Positions 8,494 through 16,269 of a DNA stretch of 26,540 bases are shown here, piece by piece. Where the stretch lies: positions 1 through 26,540 of the forward strand of contig DASXRU010000002.1 in the NCBI GenBank assembly GCA_036506395.1. The letters are read 5' to 3'. The notes under the pieces are model-generated. The model made no database searches, had not been told where the DNA came from, and worked only from the letters and a program-made list of their open reading frames with translations. This DNA is from DASXRU01 sp036506395 (GTDB taxonomy: Bacteria; Acidobacteriota; Blastocatellia; Pyrinomonadales; Pyrinomonadaceae). Positions within the stretch are counted from its first letter, which is position 1. Every line of letters starts with the position of its first letter. The position numbers and the translations under genes were made by a program.

Positions 8494-9282
8494 TCACTGC
8501 AACTTGTCCAGCAGCTTATGTCCTTCGGCCACCGCTTCCTTGAACTCGGGTTCAAAACCCTTATCTGGCGTGATGGTAAATAACTCCGTGAGTTCCTTCC
8601 GCGCATCCGCGTTTCGATTTACCGCATGATAAGCCTCTGCCAGATGCAACCGCAGCAATGCGTTCGTAGGTCCGAAGCGCTTCCCTTTCTCCAGGAGGCC
8701 GACGGCCTTTGCCGAATCGCCCCCCAGAAGCCGCGGCGACTGCAGATAGAGCTGACCCAAAACCATATAAGCGCTGCCTGACTGGAATCCTTCATCGATC
8801 TTCAGCACCCTTTCCATTTGCTGGCGTATGTCCTCGATGTCCGAAAGGCCGGCCAGCGTACTAACCTGCGCGCTACCGCCATAGTTTGCCCCCAGCCAGA
8901 AGTGCCCCTCCGCTTTGTTCGGTTGGAACGATACGGCCTTCTTTCCCGCCTCGATACCTTCCTGAAATGCTTTGTAGCCCTCGTCGGCGTCAGTTGTGTG
9001 CGCGCCCAAATAGTAATCAAACTTCGCCAGTCGCCACGCCACGTCGTAGCTTCCCGAATCTTCGAGTTGAGCCTGCCGCAGCATGGTTAATCCCTGGCGA
9101 ACTTTTGAGAGGTCTTCCCGCTGGACATATAAAGCGTCTGCCTCTTGAATCTTCAGGACCGCCGAGTTGAGATCTGCCGTCGTCTGCGTTTGCTCGAGGG
9201 TAGATGATCTTTTCCTGCATCCGGCGCTCATCGCGACCAGGATACACAGAGCTAATGACATCGAAAACCAATTCATTTTCAT
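8494..9282 (-). CDS. Lipoprotein with TPR-like helical repeats
   Basis: A 262-residue exported protein. An N-terminal hydrophobic segment (~5-20) ends in AMSAGC, a lipobox-like site with Cys22 as the probable lipidated residue; Ser at -3 is less usual than Leu. The mature part is helical with TPR-like pairs: VLKIQEADALYVQ (~43-55), the segment containing AEGHFWLGANYG (~124-135), SAYMVLGQLYLQSP (~170-183) and LLRLHLAEAYHAVNRNADA (~209-227). The GHFWLGANYG segment recalls T-component lipoproteins of TRAP transporters (TatT), but no TRAP gene is nearby, so I do not assign that role. It is the first gene of a two-gene unit with the zinc-ribbon protein. Confidence 0.75.
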   Translation of the reverse strand: MKMNWFSMSLALCILVAMSAGCRKRSSTLEQTQTTADLNSAVLKIQEADALYVQREDLSKVRQGLTMLRQAQLEDSGSYDVAWRLAKFDYYLGAHTTDADEGYKAFQEGIEAGKKAVSFQPNKAEGHFWLGANYGGSAQVSTLAGLSDIEDIRQQMERVLKIDEGFQSGSAYMVLGQLYLQSPRLLGGDSAKAVGLLEKGKRFGPTNALLRLHLAEAYHAVNRNADARKELTELFTITPDKGFEPEFKEAVAEGHKLLDKLQ

Positions 9283-9319
9283 AGGGCTTTCTCAAGGTTT
9301 CCCAACAACTGAGTTGGAT

Positions 9320-9338
9320 TGTATGGTCACACCATACA
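9320..9338. promoter_or_regulatory. Perfect 8-bp inverted repeat, operator-like
   Basis: tgtatggt and accataca flank a 3-nt centre (cac). The site lies 38 nt upstream of the lipoprotein start and 112 nt upstream of the HAD gene, in the only repeat-free divergent gap of the window. Size and symmetry suit a dimeric regulator. No regulator gene is adjacent, so its target is unknown. Confidence 0.4.
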
Positions 9339-9437
9339 CAGTGAAATGAAACTAACGAAAAAAGGCGAAATGGGTTACTATCTGGCCCGTAAGCTCCGAA
9401 CAACCAAGTCGACGCGATAAAGAGCGCAATTTCCCGA

Positions 9438-9444
9438 CGGAGGA
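9438..9444 (+). promoter_or_regulatory. Strong ribosome-binding site fixing a TTG start
   Basis: CGGAGGA lies 6 nt before the TTG at 9451. It is the best Shine-Dalgarno match in the window and decides the HAD-gene start in the absence of any nearby ATG. Confidence 0.75.
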
Positions 9445-9450
9445 TACCGT

Positions 9451-10113
9451 TTGGCCGCCGCTGTATTTTACGATTTAGAGGGCACGTTGGTCAGCACCAA
9501 TCTGGTTCATACGCTTGGGTTCTATGCTCGTAACCAACCGGGCCTGTTCCGTAGTTTCAAGAAAAGCGCCGCCACGATTCTTAGCCTTCCCCTGTTTGCA
9601 GTCACGGATCAGTATAGTCGAAAAGTTTTCAATGACCTCTTTTTCACACGGTACAAGGGCGAGTCGGAGGATCGGCTGCGATTCTTTGCGGATGATCTTT
9701 TTGAGAAGGTGCTAAAGCCGGCGGTATTCCCCGGCACGTTCGAGCTCATTGAAAAGGCAAAGAGTCTCGGGATGCGGCAAGTGGTGGTGACCGGCGCGCT
9801 GGATCTTTCGGTCAAACCGTTGATGGACTATCTGGGGATTGAAGATTACGCGGCGAATCGTCTCGAGTTTGTAAATGGGATTGCTACGGGACGACTCTTG
9901 CCACCGGTGCTGGCCGCCGCCACCAAGGCATCATGGATCCGTACGTTTGCCGAGCGTGAAGGCATCAGCCTGAGCGAATCGTTTGCCTATTCTGACAGCA
10001 TGAGTGATTTGCCGATGCTATCAATAGTCGGTCACCCGGCAGCCGTGAATCCGGACATGCGCCTGCGCCAGACGGCGCTGCATCACGATTGGCCGATTCT
10101 CAATTTGAAGTGA
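9451..10113 (+). CDS. HAD-IB family phosphatase, first gene of elb-type lipid operon
   Basis: A 220-residue HAD subfamily IB hydrolase (SerB/CicA-like). It begins at TTG behind a strong Shine-Dalgarno. Motif I reads YDLEGTL: nucleophile D8 is present but the second Asp of DxDGT is Glu10. Motif II is VVVTGA (T114), motif III K159 (TKASW), motif IV YSDSMSDLPML (D182, D186). The cap is helical (~20-95). Family members dephosphorylate small molecules or lipid phosphates; in this operon a phosphatidate or lipid-phosphate substrate is a reasonable inference. HAD-IB domains occur beside or fused to PlsC and fatty-acyl reductases elsewhere. A HAD-type gene next to elbD fits the ether-lipid cluster arrangement as I recall it, but I am not sure of the letter assigned to it, so no symbol is given. 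Confidence 0.88.
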   Translation: MAAAVFYDLEGTLVSTNLVHTLGFYARNQPGLFRSFKKSAATILSLPLFAVTDQYSRKVFNDLFFTRYKGESEDRLRFFADDLFEKVLKPAVFPGTFELIEKAKSLGMRQVVVTGALDLSVKPLMDYLGIEDYAANRLEFVNGIATGRLLPPVLAAATKASWIRTFAEREGISLSESFAYSDSMSDLPMLSIVGHPAAVNPDMRLRQTALHHDWPILNLK

Positions 10114-10114
10114 G

Positions 10115-10184
10115 GCCGCGGATGAACGCAGATTTACGCGGATTCATTTTTTTAAATCAGCGAGCATCCGCGTTAATCCGCGGC
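10115..10184. repeat. Inverted repeat inside the elb-type operon (family B)
   Basis: Arms of 19 nt at 10115-10133 and 10166-10184 match inversely at 17 of 19 positions. The right arm carries atccgcg-ttaatccgcggc, the module also seen at 1069-1098. The element starts one base after the HAD stop codon and ends 6 nt before the next ATG, leaving no room for a normal ribosome-binding site. Confidence 0.8.
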
Positions 10185-10190
10185 TAATTT

Positions 10191-11789
10191 ATGCCATTAC
10201 AACTAAGACGCAAAACACACGAATCGATCGTTTACATCGACAGCGACAGCGCTCCGCGCATAATCCCTTCAGGCGAAGACTTCATCCTGGAAGACCTGCC
10301 CATAGGCACGCGCGTTCTCTATCCGAATCCGCCGATCAAGGGCCTCCCGAACCGTGAAGCAGCGATTCGTTACGCCCTGAATCATCCCCACGACAGCGAT
10401 CCGTTGTTCGCGCAGCTTTATCCCGGAATGAGAGTGACCGTGGCGGTTGATGATATCAGCCTTCCCTTGCCGCCAATGGCCACGCCGGACATTCGCCAAA
10501 CCGTGCTCGAGATTGTTCTCGACATGCTGACCGGACATGGCGTTGACGACATACACATCATCATTGCCAATTCCCTGCACCGCAAGATGACGCAATGGGA
10601 AATGAAGCGCATGGTCGGAGAAAAGATCTTTGACGCGTACTATCCAGACCGCTATTACAACCACGATGCCGAGTGGACCGAGGGGATGTTGAAGATTGGC
10701 GAGACGAAACACAAAGAGCCGCTCTCTTTGAATCGCCGCGCCGCCGAAAGCGATCTGCTGATCTACTGCAATATCAATCTGGTGCCGATGGATGGCGGTC
10801 ACAAATCAGTGGCCGTTGGCTTGTGCGATTACGAATCCCTTCGCGCTCATCATGAGCCGCAAACCATTCGCGACTCAGACAGCTACATGGATCCCGCCCG
10901 TTCCGAGCTCAACACGAAGTGCGTCCGCCTGGGGAAGCTGGTGGATGAGCACGTGAACGTTTTTCACATCGAAACGGCAATCAACAATCGCATGTACAAA
11001 GGCGATATGGATTTCCTTTTGAAGAACGAAGACGACTTCACTGCCTTCGACCGCATGAAATTCGAAGCCATGAGCTACACCATGGGCAAGCTGCCGCGCG
11101 GCGCCCGACGCAAACTGCTTCATTCCCGCCCGTCGCAATATGAAATGACCGCCTGCCACGCGGGGAAGACCGATCCGGTGCACGCAAAGATTATCGAGAA
11201 GGGTTTTGCCCAGTACGCGATTCCGGTGCGCGGCCAGTGCGACATACTGATTACGGGCATTCCCGATATTTCTCCCTACAATGTTTACTCAATTCTAAAT
11301 CCCTTGCTGGTCCAGGTGATGGGGCTTGGCTACCACTTCAATTTCTATCGCAACAAGCCATTGCTCAAAAAGGGTGGGGTGCTAATCATTCACCACCCTT
11401 GCTTCGACGAGTTCGATCATAATTTCCATCCCAGCTACATCGAATTCTTTAATCGCCTGTTGCCGGAGACCAGGGACGCTTTCGTGCTGCGCGACAAGTA
11501 CGAGCGCGAGTTTGCCAACAACCCGAGCTACGTCGAAATGTACCGGCGCGGCAACGCTTATCATGGCGCGCATCCGTTTTTCATGTGGTACTGGGGCGAG
11601 AATGGGCGGCAGCACGTGGGCAAAGTAATCGCGGCCGGCGCCGAGAATGCTCATGTACCGGCAATGCTCGGCTGGGAGCGCGCCGACAATTTGACCGAGG
11701 CCATTGCCATGGCGCGCAGCTTTATGGGCAATTCCGCCGAGATCACGATGCTGCATCAGCCGATCATCGGCATCGCCGACATGGAATAG
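10191..11789 (+). CDS. LarA-like (DUF2088, lactate-racemase superfamily) protein of the elb-type operon
   Basis: A 532-residue protein with an N-terminal half resembling LarA, the nickel-pincer (PTN) lactate racemase. Visible parallels are MRVTVAVDD (80-88), NSLHRKMT (127-134, H130 matching LarA His108), GGHK (202-205, K205 matching the cofactor-binding Lys184) and H220/H221 (matching His200). The position ten residues before K205, His174 in LarA, is occupied here by I195 or a neighbouring Asn, and the DDxTRP-like element reads DDISLP. So the cofactor lysine may be kept while a catalytic His is lost. The C-terminal half (~340-530) is long and unfamiliar apart from an ITGIPDISPYN segment. Gene order suggests a lipid-related task, not lactate racemisation. 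No larB, larC or larE is in the window. The ATG at 10191 has no Shine-Dalgarno. Confidence 0.78.
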   Translation: MPLQLRRKTHESIVYIDSDSAPRIIPSGEDFILEDLPIGTRVLYPNPPIKGLPNREAAIRYALNHPHDSDPLFAQLYPGMRVTVAVDDISLPLPPMATPDIRQTVLEIVLDMLTGHGVDDIHIIIANSLHRKMTQWEMKRMVGEKIFDAYYPDRYYNHDAEWTEGMLKIGETKHKEPLSLNRRAAESDLLIYCNINLVPMDGGHKSVAVGLCDYESLRAHHEPQTIRDSDSYMDPARSELNTKCVRLGKLVDEHVNVFHIETAINNRMYKGDMDFLLKNEDDFTAFDRMKFEAMSYTMGKLPRGARRKLLHSRPSQYEMTACHAGKTDPVHAKIIEKGFAQYAIPVRGQCDILITGIPDISPYNVYSILNPLLVQVMGLGYHFNFYRNKPLLKKGGVLIIHHPCFDEFDHNFHPSYIEFFNRLLPETRDAFVLRDKYEREFANNPSYVEMYRRGNAYHGAHPFFMWYWGENGRQHVGKVIAAGAENAHVPAMLGWERADNLTEAIAMARSFMGNSAEITMLHQPIIGIADME

Positions 11790-11841
11790 GTTTAGAAGCG
11801 GGCTACCGCCCGCTTGGTCGGGCGGTAGCCCGACTCTAAAC
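11790..11841. repeat. REP-like palindrome before elbD (family A)
   Basis: Arms 11790-11813 and 11818-11841 are inverted copies matching at 21 of 24 positions with a 4-nt loop. It is the sister of the element at 372-443. It begins on the base after the upstream stop codon and ends 12 nt before the elbD start. Confidence 0.85.
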
Positions 11842-11853
11842 ACATTTGAAGTT

Positions 11854-14800
11854 ATGAGCTTATCGCCAACTGAGATTTACCGGGACCGAAAGCTTTTCCT
11901 GATAGGCAGCACGGGCTTTCTAGGCAAAGTCTGCCTGAGCATGCTGCTGCACCGTTTTCCGAATATTGGCCGCGTTTACGTCACCGTGCGCGCGCGTTCC
12001 CAGGAAGAATCCGAGACCCGTTTCTGGAACAGCGTTATCACTGCCCCGCCTTTCAATCCACTGCGCGAGCGATACGGGAGTGCGCTTGACGGCTTTCTGA
12101 GGGACAAGGTCGCCATTCTCGGCGGCGACATCGGCGATGAAAATCTCGGCTACACGGACCAAGAGGCTCAGCGAGTCGCAGATGACGTCGATCTGGTAAT
12201 CAACACTGCCGGCAACGTTACGTTCAATCCGACGCTCGAGAGCGGCCTGCGCACGAATGTGGTGGGCACACAGAATGTGATTGCCTTTGCCAAACGGATG
12301 AAGCGGCCGGCGCTGATCCACGTCTCAACGTGTTTTGTCGCCGGAAACCGTTCCGGCGCAGTCTTCGAAAATGATCCGGTCATCGGTTACTTTCCTCGCC
12401 GTGCCGAATTAAGAGACTTCGAGTTCTCAGTCGAACAGGAGATTGCCGATTGCGCCAAGCTCGCCGAACGCGCGCGCGAGGAAGCAAAAGACGCCATGAT
12501 GGTCGCTTACTTTCGCGACCAGGCGCGCAAGCGTTTGAACGAAGAAATGCGCGACGCCGATGATCCGGACGCGCTGGGCCTGGCTGTCGCTCGCGAAAGG
12601 AAAGTCTGGATACGTAATCGCCTCACGGAACTCGGCATCAAGCGCGCAGAGTGGTGGGGCTGGCCCAATATCTACACCTACACAAAAGCGTTGGGCGAGC
12701 AACTGGTGGCCGCTGAGACAGGTATTGTTCGCAGTATCGTCCGGCCCAGCATCGTCGAGTCGGCACTGTCATACCCGTTCCCCGGTTGGAATGAAGGTTT
12801 CACTACCACCGCGCCGATTATTTTCATGGCGCTCAAAGGCCAGAACCAGCTTCCCGTAAACAAGAAGCTGGTCCTTGATATTACCCCCGTCGATCAGGTC
12901 GCGTCCGTAATGCTGGCAGTGGCCGCGCAGGCCTGCGTCGAACAGCCGCAGCTCGTCCATCAGGTGGCCACGGGAGACTCGAATCCCAACGACCTGGCGC
13001 GCATCATCGGGTTACTTGGGCTTTACCGGCGCAAGGACCTGCAGGGCAAGGAGGGTGGGTTTCGTCTCTTCAAAGAGATTTCGGCCCGCATGGAGCCACG
13101 CCCGGTCTCACCCGAGCGCTTCGAAGCGACCTCCGTTCCCATGATGAACATGGCGGCGAAAAAAGTTTCTTCGCTGCTCGACAAAGCTCGCCCCCGTTGG
13201 GGTGGCGGGCGCATCCCGGACGTAATCGACATCGTGAAAGAAAGAGTTGACCGGGTCGAAGAGCTTACGAGTGAAGCGAAGGAAGCTTTCGAAATGTTTC
13301 GGCCCTTCACCATCGAGAATGCTTATATCTTTCGTTCTGACAACGTGCGATCGCTTCTCCAGAAGATACGCAAAGACGAGCAGGCTCTGCTGCCCTGGCA
13401 TCCGGAAAGTTTGGACTGGTATGACTACTGGCTGAATATCCACATGCCCGGCTTGCAGAAGTGGGTCTTTCCCAAACTCGAAGAAGACATGCGGGCGCAA
13501 CCCAAGCGCGTTTACACTTATCGCGATCTGCTCGAGCTGTTCGAAACTTCGACCAAACGTCATGCGACGCGCGTCGCAATGCGCATCGAGCGCGACGGGC
13601 GGAAGGAGCAATACACCTACGCTGATTTGCGCGAGTTGGCGACGCGGGCAGCAGGATTCTTCGCAAACGAAGGCATCAAGCCGGGCGAGCGCGTGATGCT
13701 CCTCAGTCACAACGCGCCGGAATGGGGCATGACTTACTTTGGTGTGCTCAAAGCGGGCGCCACCTGCATCCCGGTTGATCCGGAAAGCTCGACCGAAGAG
13801 GTGGTGAACTTCGCGCGCGCTGGACATGCATCCGGCATCGTCCTTAGCGAAGAGATGGCCACGGAGCGTGCCGGCCTCGAGGAGAAACTCAAGCAGGCCG
13901 GGCTCTCGGCTACCAGGGTCTGGCAATTTGAAGAAGTCTTCGCCATGCCGGATCAGGAAACGGAAGATCAGCGCATCGCTTTATTGCCGGCGCGCGTCAC
14001 AGCGCAGTCGGTCGCTTCATTGATATTCACTTCCGGAACGACGGGCCGGCCCAAGGGTGTGATGCTCTCGCATCGCAACTTTACCAGCATGGTCTCAATG
14101 CTTTCCTCGGTCTTCGATATGAGCACGGGCGACGGGGTCCTCTCGGTCCTGCCGCTTCATCATACTTTTGAATTCTCGACCGGCTTCCTGACACCGCTTA
14201 GCCGCGGGGCTCAAATTACCTACCTGCCAGAGCTAACCAGCGACGCGCTCGCGCGCGCTATCAAAAATGGCTACGTCACCGGCATGGTCGGCGTCCCGGC
14301 GCTCTGGGAATTGTTGCATCGCCGCATCAAGAGCAAGTTACACGAGCAGAATAGATGGGTTGGCGATACCGCGGAGCTGCTGATGAAGGCCAACGCCTGG
14401 TTGCGCGACCGCACGCCGCTGAATCTCGGCCAGATCTTTTTCTATCCTATTCACGAAGGACTCGGTGGGCGAATACGTTATTTCATTAGCGGCGGCTCGG
14501 CTTTGAATGAGAAGGTGCAGCGCGACTTTCAGGGACTCGGTTTTACGATCCTTGAAGGCTATGGTCTGACTGAAGCTGCGCCGGTGCTGACCGTGACGCG
14601 GCCCCAGAACCGCATGCTGACCGGCAGCGTGGGAAAACCGTTGCCGGGAGTCGAAGTAAAAATCAAAGATGCAGACTCGAGCGGGGTCGGTGAAGTAATC
14701 GCGCGCGGGCCAAACGTGATGCTGGGTTACTATGATAATGAAGCAGCCACGCGCACCGCGCTGGTCAATCGCTGGCTCTACACCGGCGACCTGGGACGGC

Positions 14801-16269
14801 TCGACGACGAAGGCAACCTTTACCTCGTGGGGCGCTCGAAGGAACTAATCGTTGACACAAACGGCAAGAACGTCTATCCCGACGAGATTGAAGAAATCTA
14901 TGCCGGCTCTCTCTACATCAAGGAGATCAGCGTCGTTGGTTTGCCGGACGGAATCGGCGAGAAGGTCGCCTGCCTGGTGGTGGCGGATGACGATTATGAC
15001 ATCGCTCTAACGCGCGTCGAGCTGCGCCGCCGCATCGAAGAGCACTTTCGTGAAGTTTCGGCCACCCTTCCCTACTACAAGCGCGTAAAGGTTCTCCACT
15101 TCTGGAACGAAGAGTTGCCGCGCACGGCAACGCGCAAGATCAAACGGCGTGAAGTAACCCAAATGCTGCAATCGCTGGAAGAGGGAGCAAAGCAGGGCGC
15201 AGTAGATTCCAAGCGCGAAGAAAGTCGCCGCGATGCTGGTTGGCTGCTGGACATCGTAGCGAATGTTTCCAACCGGCCACGCACTGAAGTATCGATGAAC
15301 TCCCGCTTGAGCGACCTGGGCTTTGACAGTCTCATGTTCGTGGAACTCGCGACCGCAATTGAAAACTCCGGAGGCACGTTAACCGCGCCCGAACGGTTGA
15401 ATGAAGTGCAGGATGTTCGCGAACTGGCGGCAGTGGTGACGCGCACAGCCTCAGCCGGCCGCGATACTCCCCAGTTGCGAGCCGACAGCGATCGCGACGA
15501 CGAGATACATATTCCCTCCTTTGTTCGCATCGTGGGAGGGAAAGGACTCGATGTGGTGCAGCATCTCTTTTACGAAAAGTTCCTGCGCACAAAGTATGAA
15601 GGGCAGACGAACATCCCCGTCCACACAAACTTTATTGTCGCGGCCAACCACGCGTCGCACCTGGACATGGGACTGGCGAAGATGGCCCTGGGCGAAGCCG
15701 GGGAAGGACTGGTGGCGCTGGCAGCCGCGGATTATTTCTTCGATAACAAGTACAAGCGCGCCTACATGGACAACTTCACTAATCTTGTGCCAATGGAGCG
15801 CAGCGGCTCTCTGCGCCAGTCGCTGCGGCATGCGCGGTCATTCCTCGATCGCGGCTACAACGCGCTTATCTTCCCCGAAGGCACGCGCTCGATGACCGGC
15901 AAGATGGGCGAGTTCAAACCCGTCATTGGTTATCTGGCCCTGGCGGCACGCGTCGGCATCCTGCCGATTTATCTGGAGGGCACATACCAGGCGATGCCCA
16001 AGGGTTCAAACATCATCAAGGGCCGCGACGTCGGGGCGCGCATCGGACGCTTTCTTTCTGTCGAAGAGTTGGAAGAAATGACGAAGGGCATGGCGCGGGC
16101 CGAAGCGTATCGTCTGATTGCGGCATACGTTCACCACCAGGTAGCTAACCTTCGCGATCGGACAAAGGTTCCCTTCGACGCGGCGGCAATACGCAAGCGG
16201 TGGAAGGCTGACCGGCGGGCCCATATTTCCGAACGGAAAGATTCGAAGGTAGGGGAGCTAGTCGGTTAG
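11854..16269 (+). CDS. elbD: ElbD-like multifunctional enzyme: fatty acyl reductase - AMP ligase - ACP - PlsC acyltransferase
   Basis: A 1471-residue four-domain fusion. (1) Residues ~10-400: NAD(P)-dependent acyl-thioester reductase of the FAR / male-sterility type, with GSTGFLGK (18-25), VSTC (157-160) and YxxxK (Y274-K278). (2) ~550-1105: acyl-activating AMP ligase, with FTSGTTGRPKG (725-735), GYGLTEA (902-908), YTGD (976-979) and RTATRKIKR with catalytic K1095. (3) ~1125-1195: acyl carrier domain, LGFDSL with phosphopantetheine site S1159. (4) ~1220-1440: PlsC/LPLAT acyltransferase, HASHLD (H1266-D1271) and FPEGTRS (1340-1346). All active motifs are intact. This order is that of ElbD, genetically required for ether lipids in Myxococcus xanthus; the detailed chemistry is unsettled. 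An open frame extends upstream to 11704 but only re-reads the preceding gene; homology begins at the ATG at 11854. Confidence 0.88.
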   Translation: MSLSPTEIYRDRKLFLIGSTGFLGKVCLSMLLHRFPNIGRVYVTVRARSQEESETRFWNSVITAPPFNPLRERYGSALDGFLRDKVAILGGDIGDENLGYTDQEAQRVADDVDLVINTAGNVTFNPTLESGLRTNVVGTQNVIAFAKRMKRPALIHVSTCFVAGNRSGAVFENDPVIGYFPRRAELRDFEFSVEQEIADCAKLAERAREEAKDAMMVAYFRDQARKRLNEEMRDADDPDALGLAVARERKVWIRNRLTELGIKRAEWWGWPNIYTYTKALGEQLVAAETGIVRSIVRPSIVESALSYPFPGWNEGFTTTAPIIFMALKGQNQLPVNKKLVLDITPVDQVASVMLAVAAQACVEQPQLVHQVATGDSNPNDLARIIGLLGLYRRKDLQGKEGGFRLFKEISARMEPRPVSPERFEATSVPMMNMAAKKVSSLLDKARPRWGGGRIPDVIDIVKERVDRVEELTSEAKEAFEMFRPFTIENAYIFRSDNVRSLLQKIRKDEQALLPWHPESLDWYDYWLNIHMPGLQKWVFPKLEEDMRAQPKRVYTYRDLLELFETSTKRHATRVAMRIERDGRKEQYTYADLRELATRAAGFFANEGIKPGERVMLLSHNAPEWGMTYFGVLKAGATCIPVDPESSTEEVVNFARAGHASGIVLSEEMATERAGLEEKLKQAGLSATRVWQFEEVFAMPDQETEDQRIALLPARVTAQSVASLIFTSGTTGRPKGVMLSHRNFTSMVSMLSSVFDMSTGDGVLSVLPLHHTFEFSTGFLTPLSRGAQITYLPELTSDALARAIKNGYVTGMVGVPALWELLHRRIKSKLHEQNRWVGDTAELLMKANAWLRDRTPLNLGQIFFYPIHEGLGGRIRYFISGGSALNEKVQRDFQGLGFTILEGYGLTEAAPVLTVTRPQNRMLTGSVGKPLPGVEVKIKDADSSGVGEVIARGPNVMLGYYDNEAATRTALVNRWLYTGDLGRLDDEGNLYLVGRSKELIVDTNGKNVYPDEIEEIYAGSLYIKEISVVGLPDGIGEKVACLVVADDDYDIALTRVELRRRIEEHFREVSATLPYYKRVKVLHFWNEELPRTATRKIKRREVTQMLQSLEEGAKQGAVDSKREESRRDAGWLLDIVANVSNRPRTEVSMNSRLSDLGFDSLMFVELATAIENSGGTLTAPERLNEVQDVRELAAVVTRTASAGRDTPQLRADSDRDDEIHIPSFVRIVGGKGLDVVQHLFYEKFLRTKYEGQTNIPVHTNFIVAANHASHLDMGLAKMALGEAGEGLVALAAADYFFDNKYKRAYMDNFTNLVPMERSGSLRQSLRHARSFLDRGYNALIFPEGTRSMTGKMGEFKPVIGYLALAARVGILPIYLEGTYQAMPKGSNIIKGRDVGARIGRFLSVEELEEMTKGMARAEAYRLIAAYVHHQVANLRDRTKVPFDAAAIRKRWKADRRAHISERKDSKVGELVG

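Noticed and set aside
9017..9403. 128-codon minus-strand ORF overlapping the lipoprotein start
   Set aside because: Frame-shifted shadow of the lipoprotein gene and its upstream region; the signal peptide and lipobox support the other frame.
11704..11853. Upstream extension of the elbD reading frame by 50 codons
   Set aside because: It only re-reads the end of the LarA-like gene and the palindrome in another frame. The family N-terminus starts at the ATG at 11854.
13108..13926. 272-codon minus-strand ORF
   Set aside because: Antisense inside the linker and AMP-ligase region of ElbD; no domain signature.
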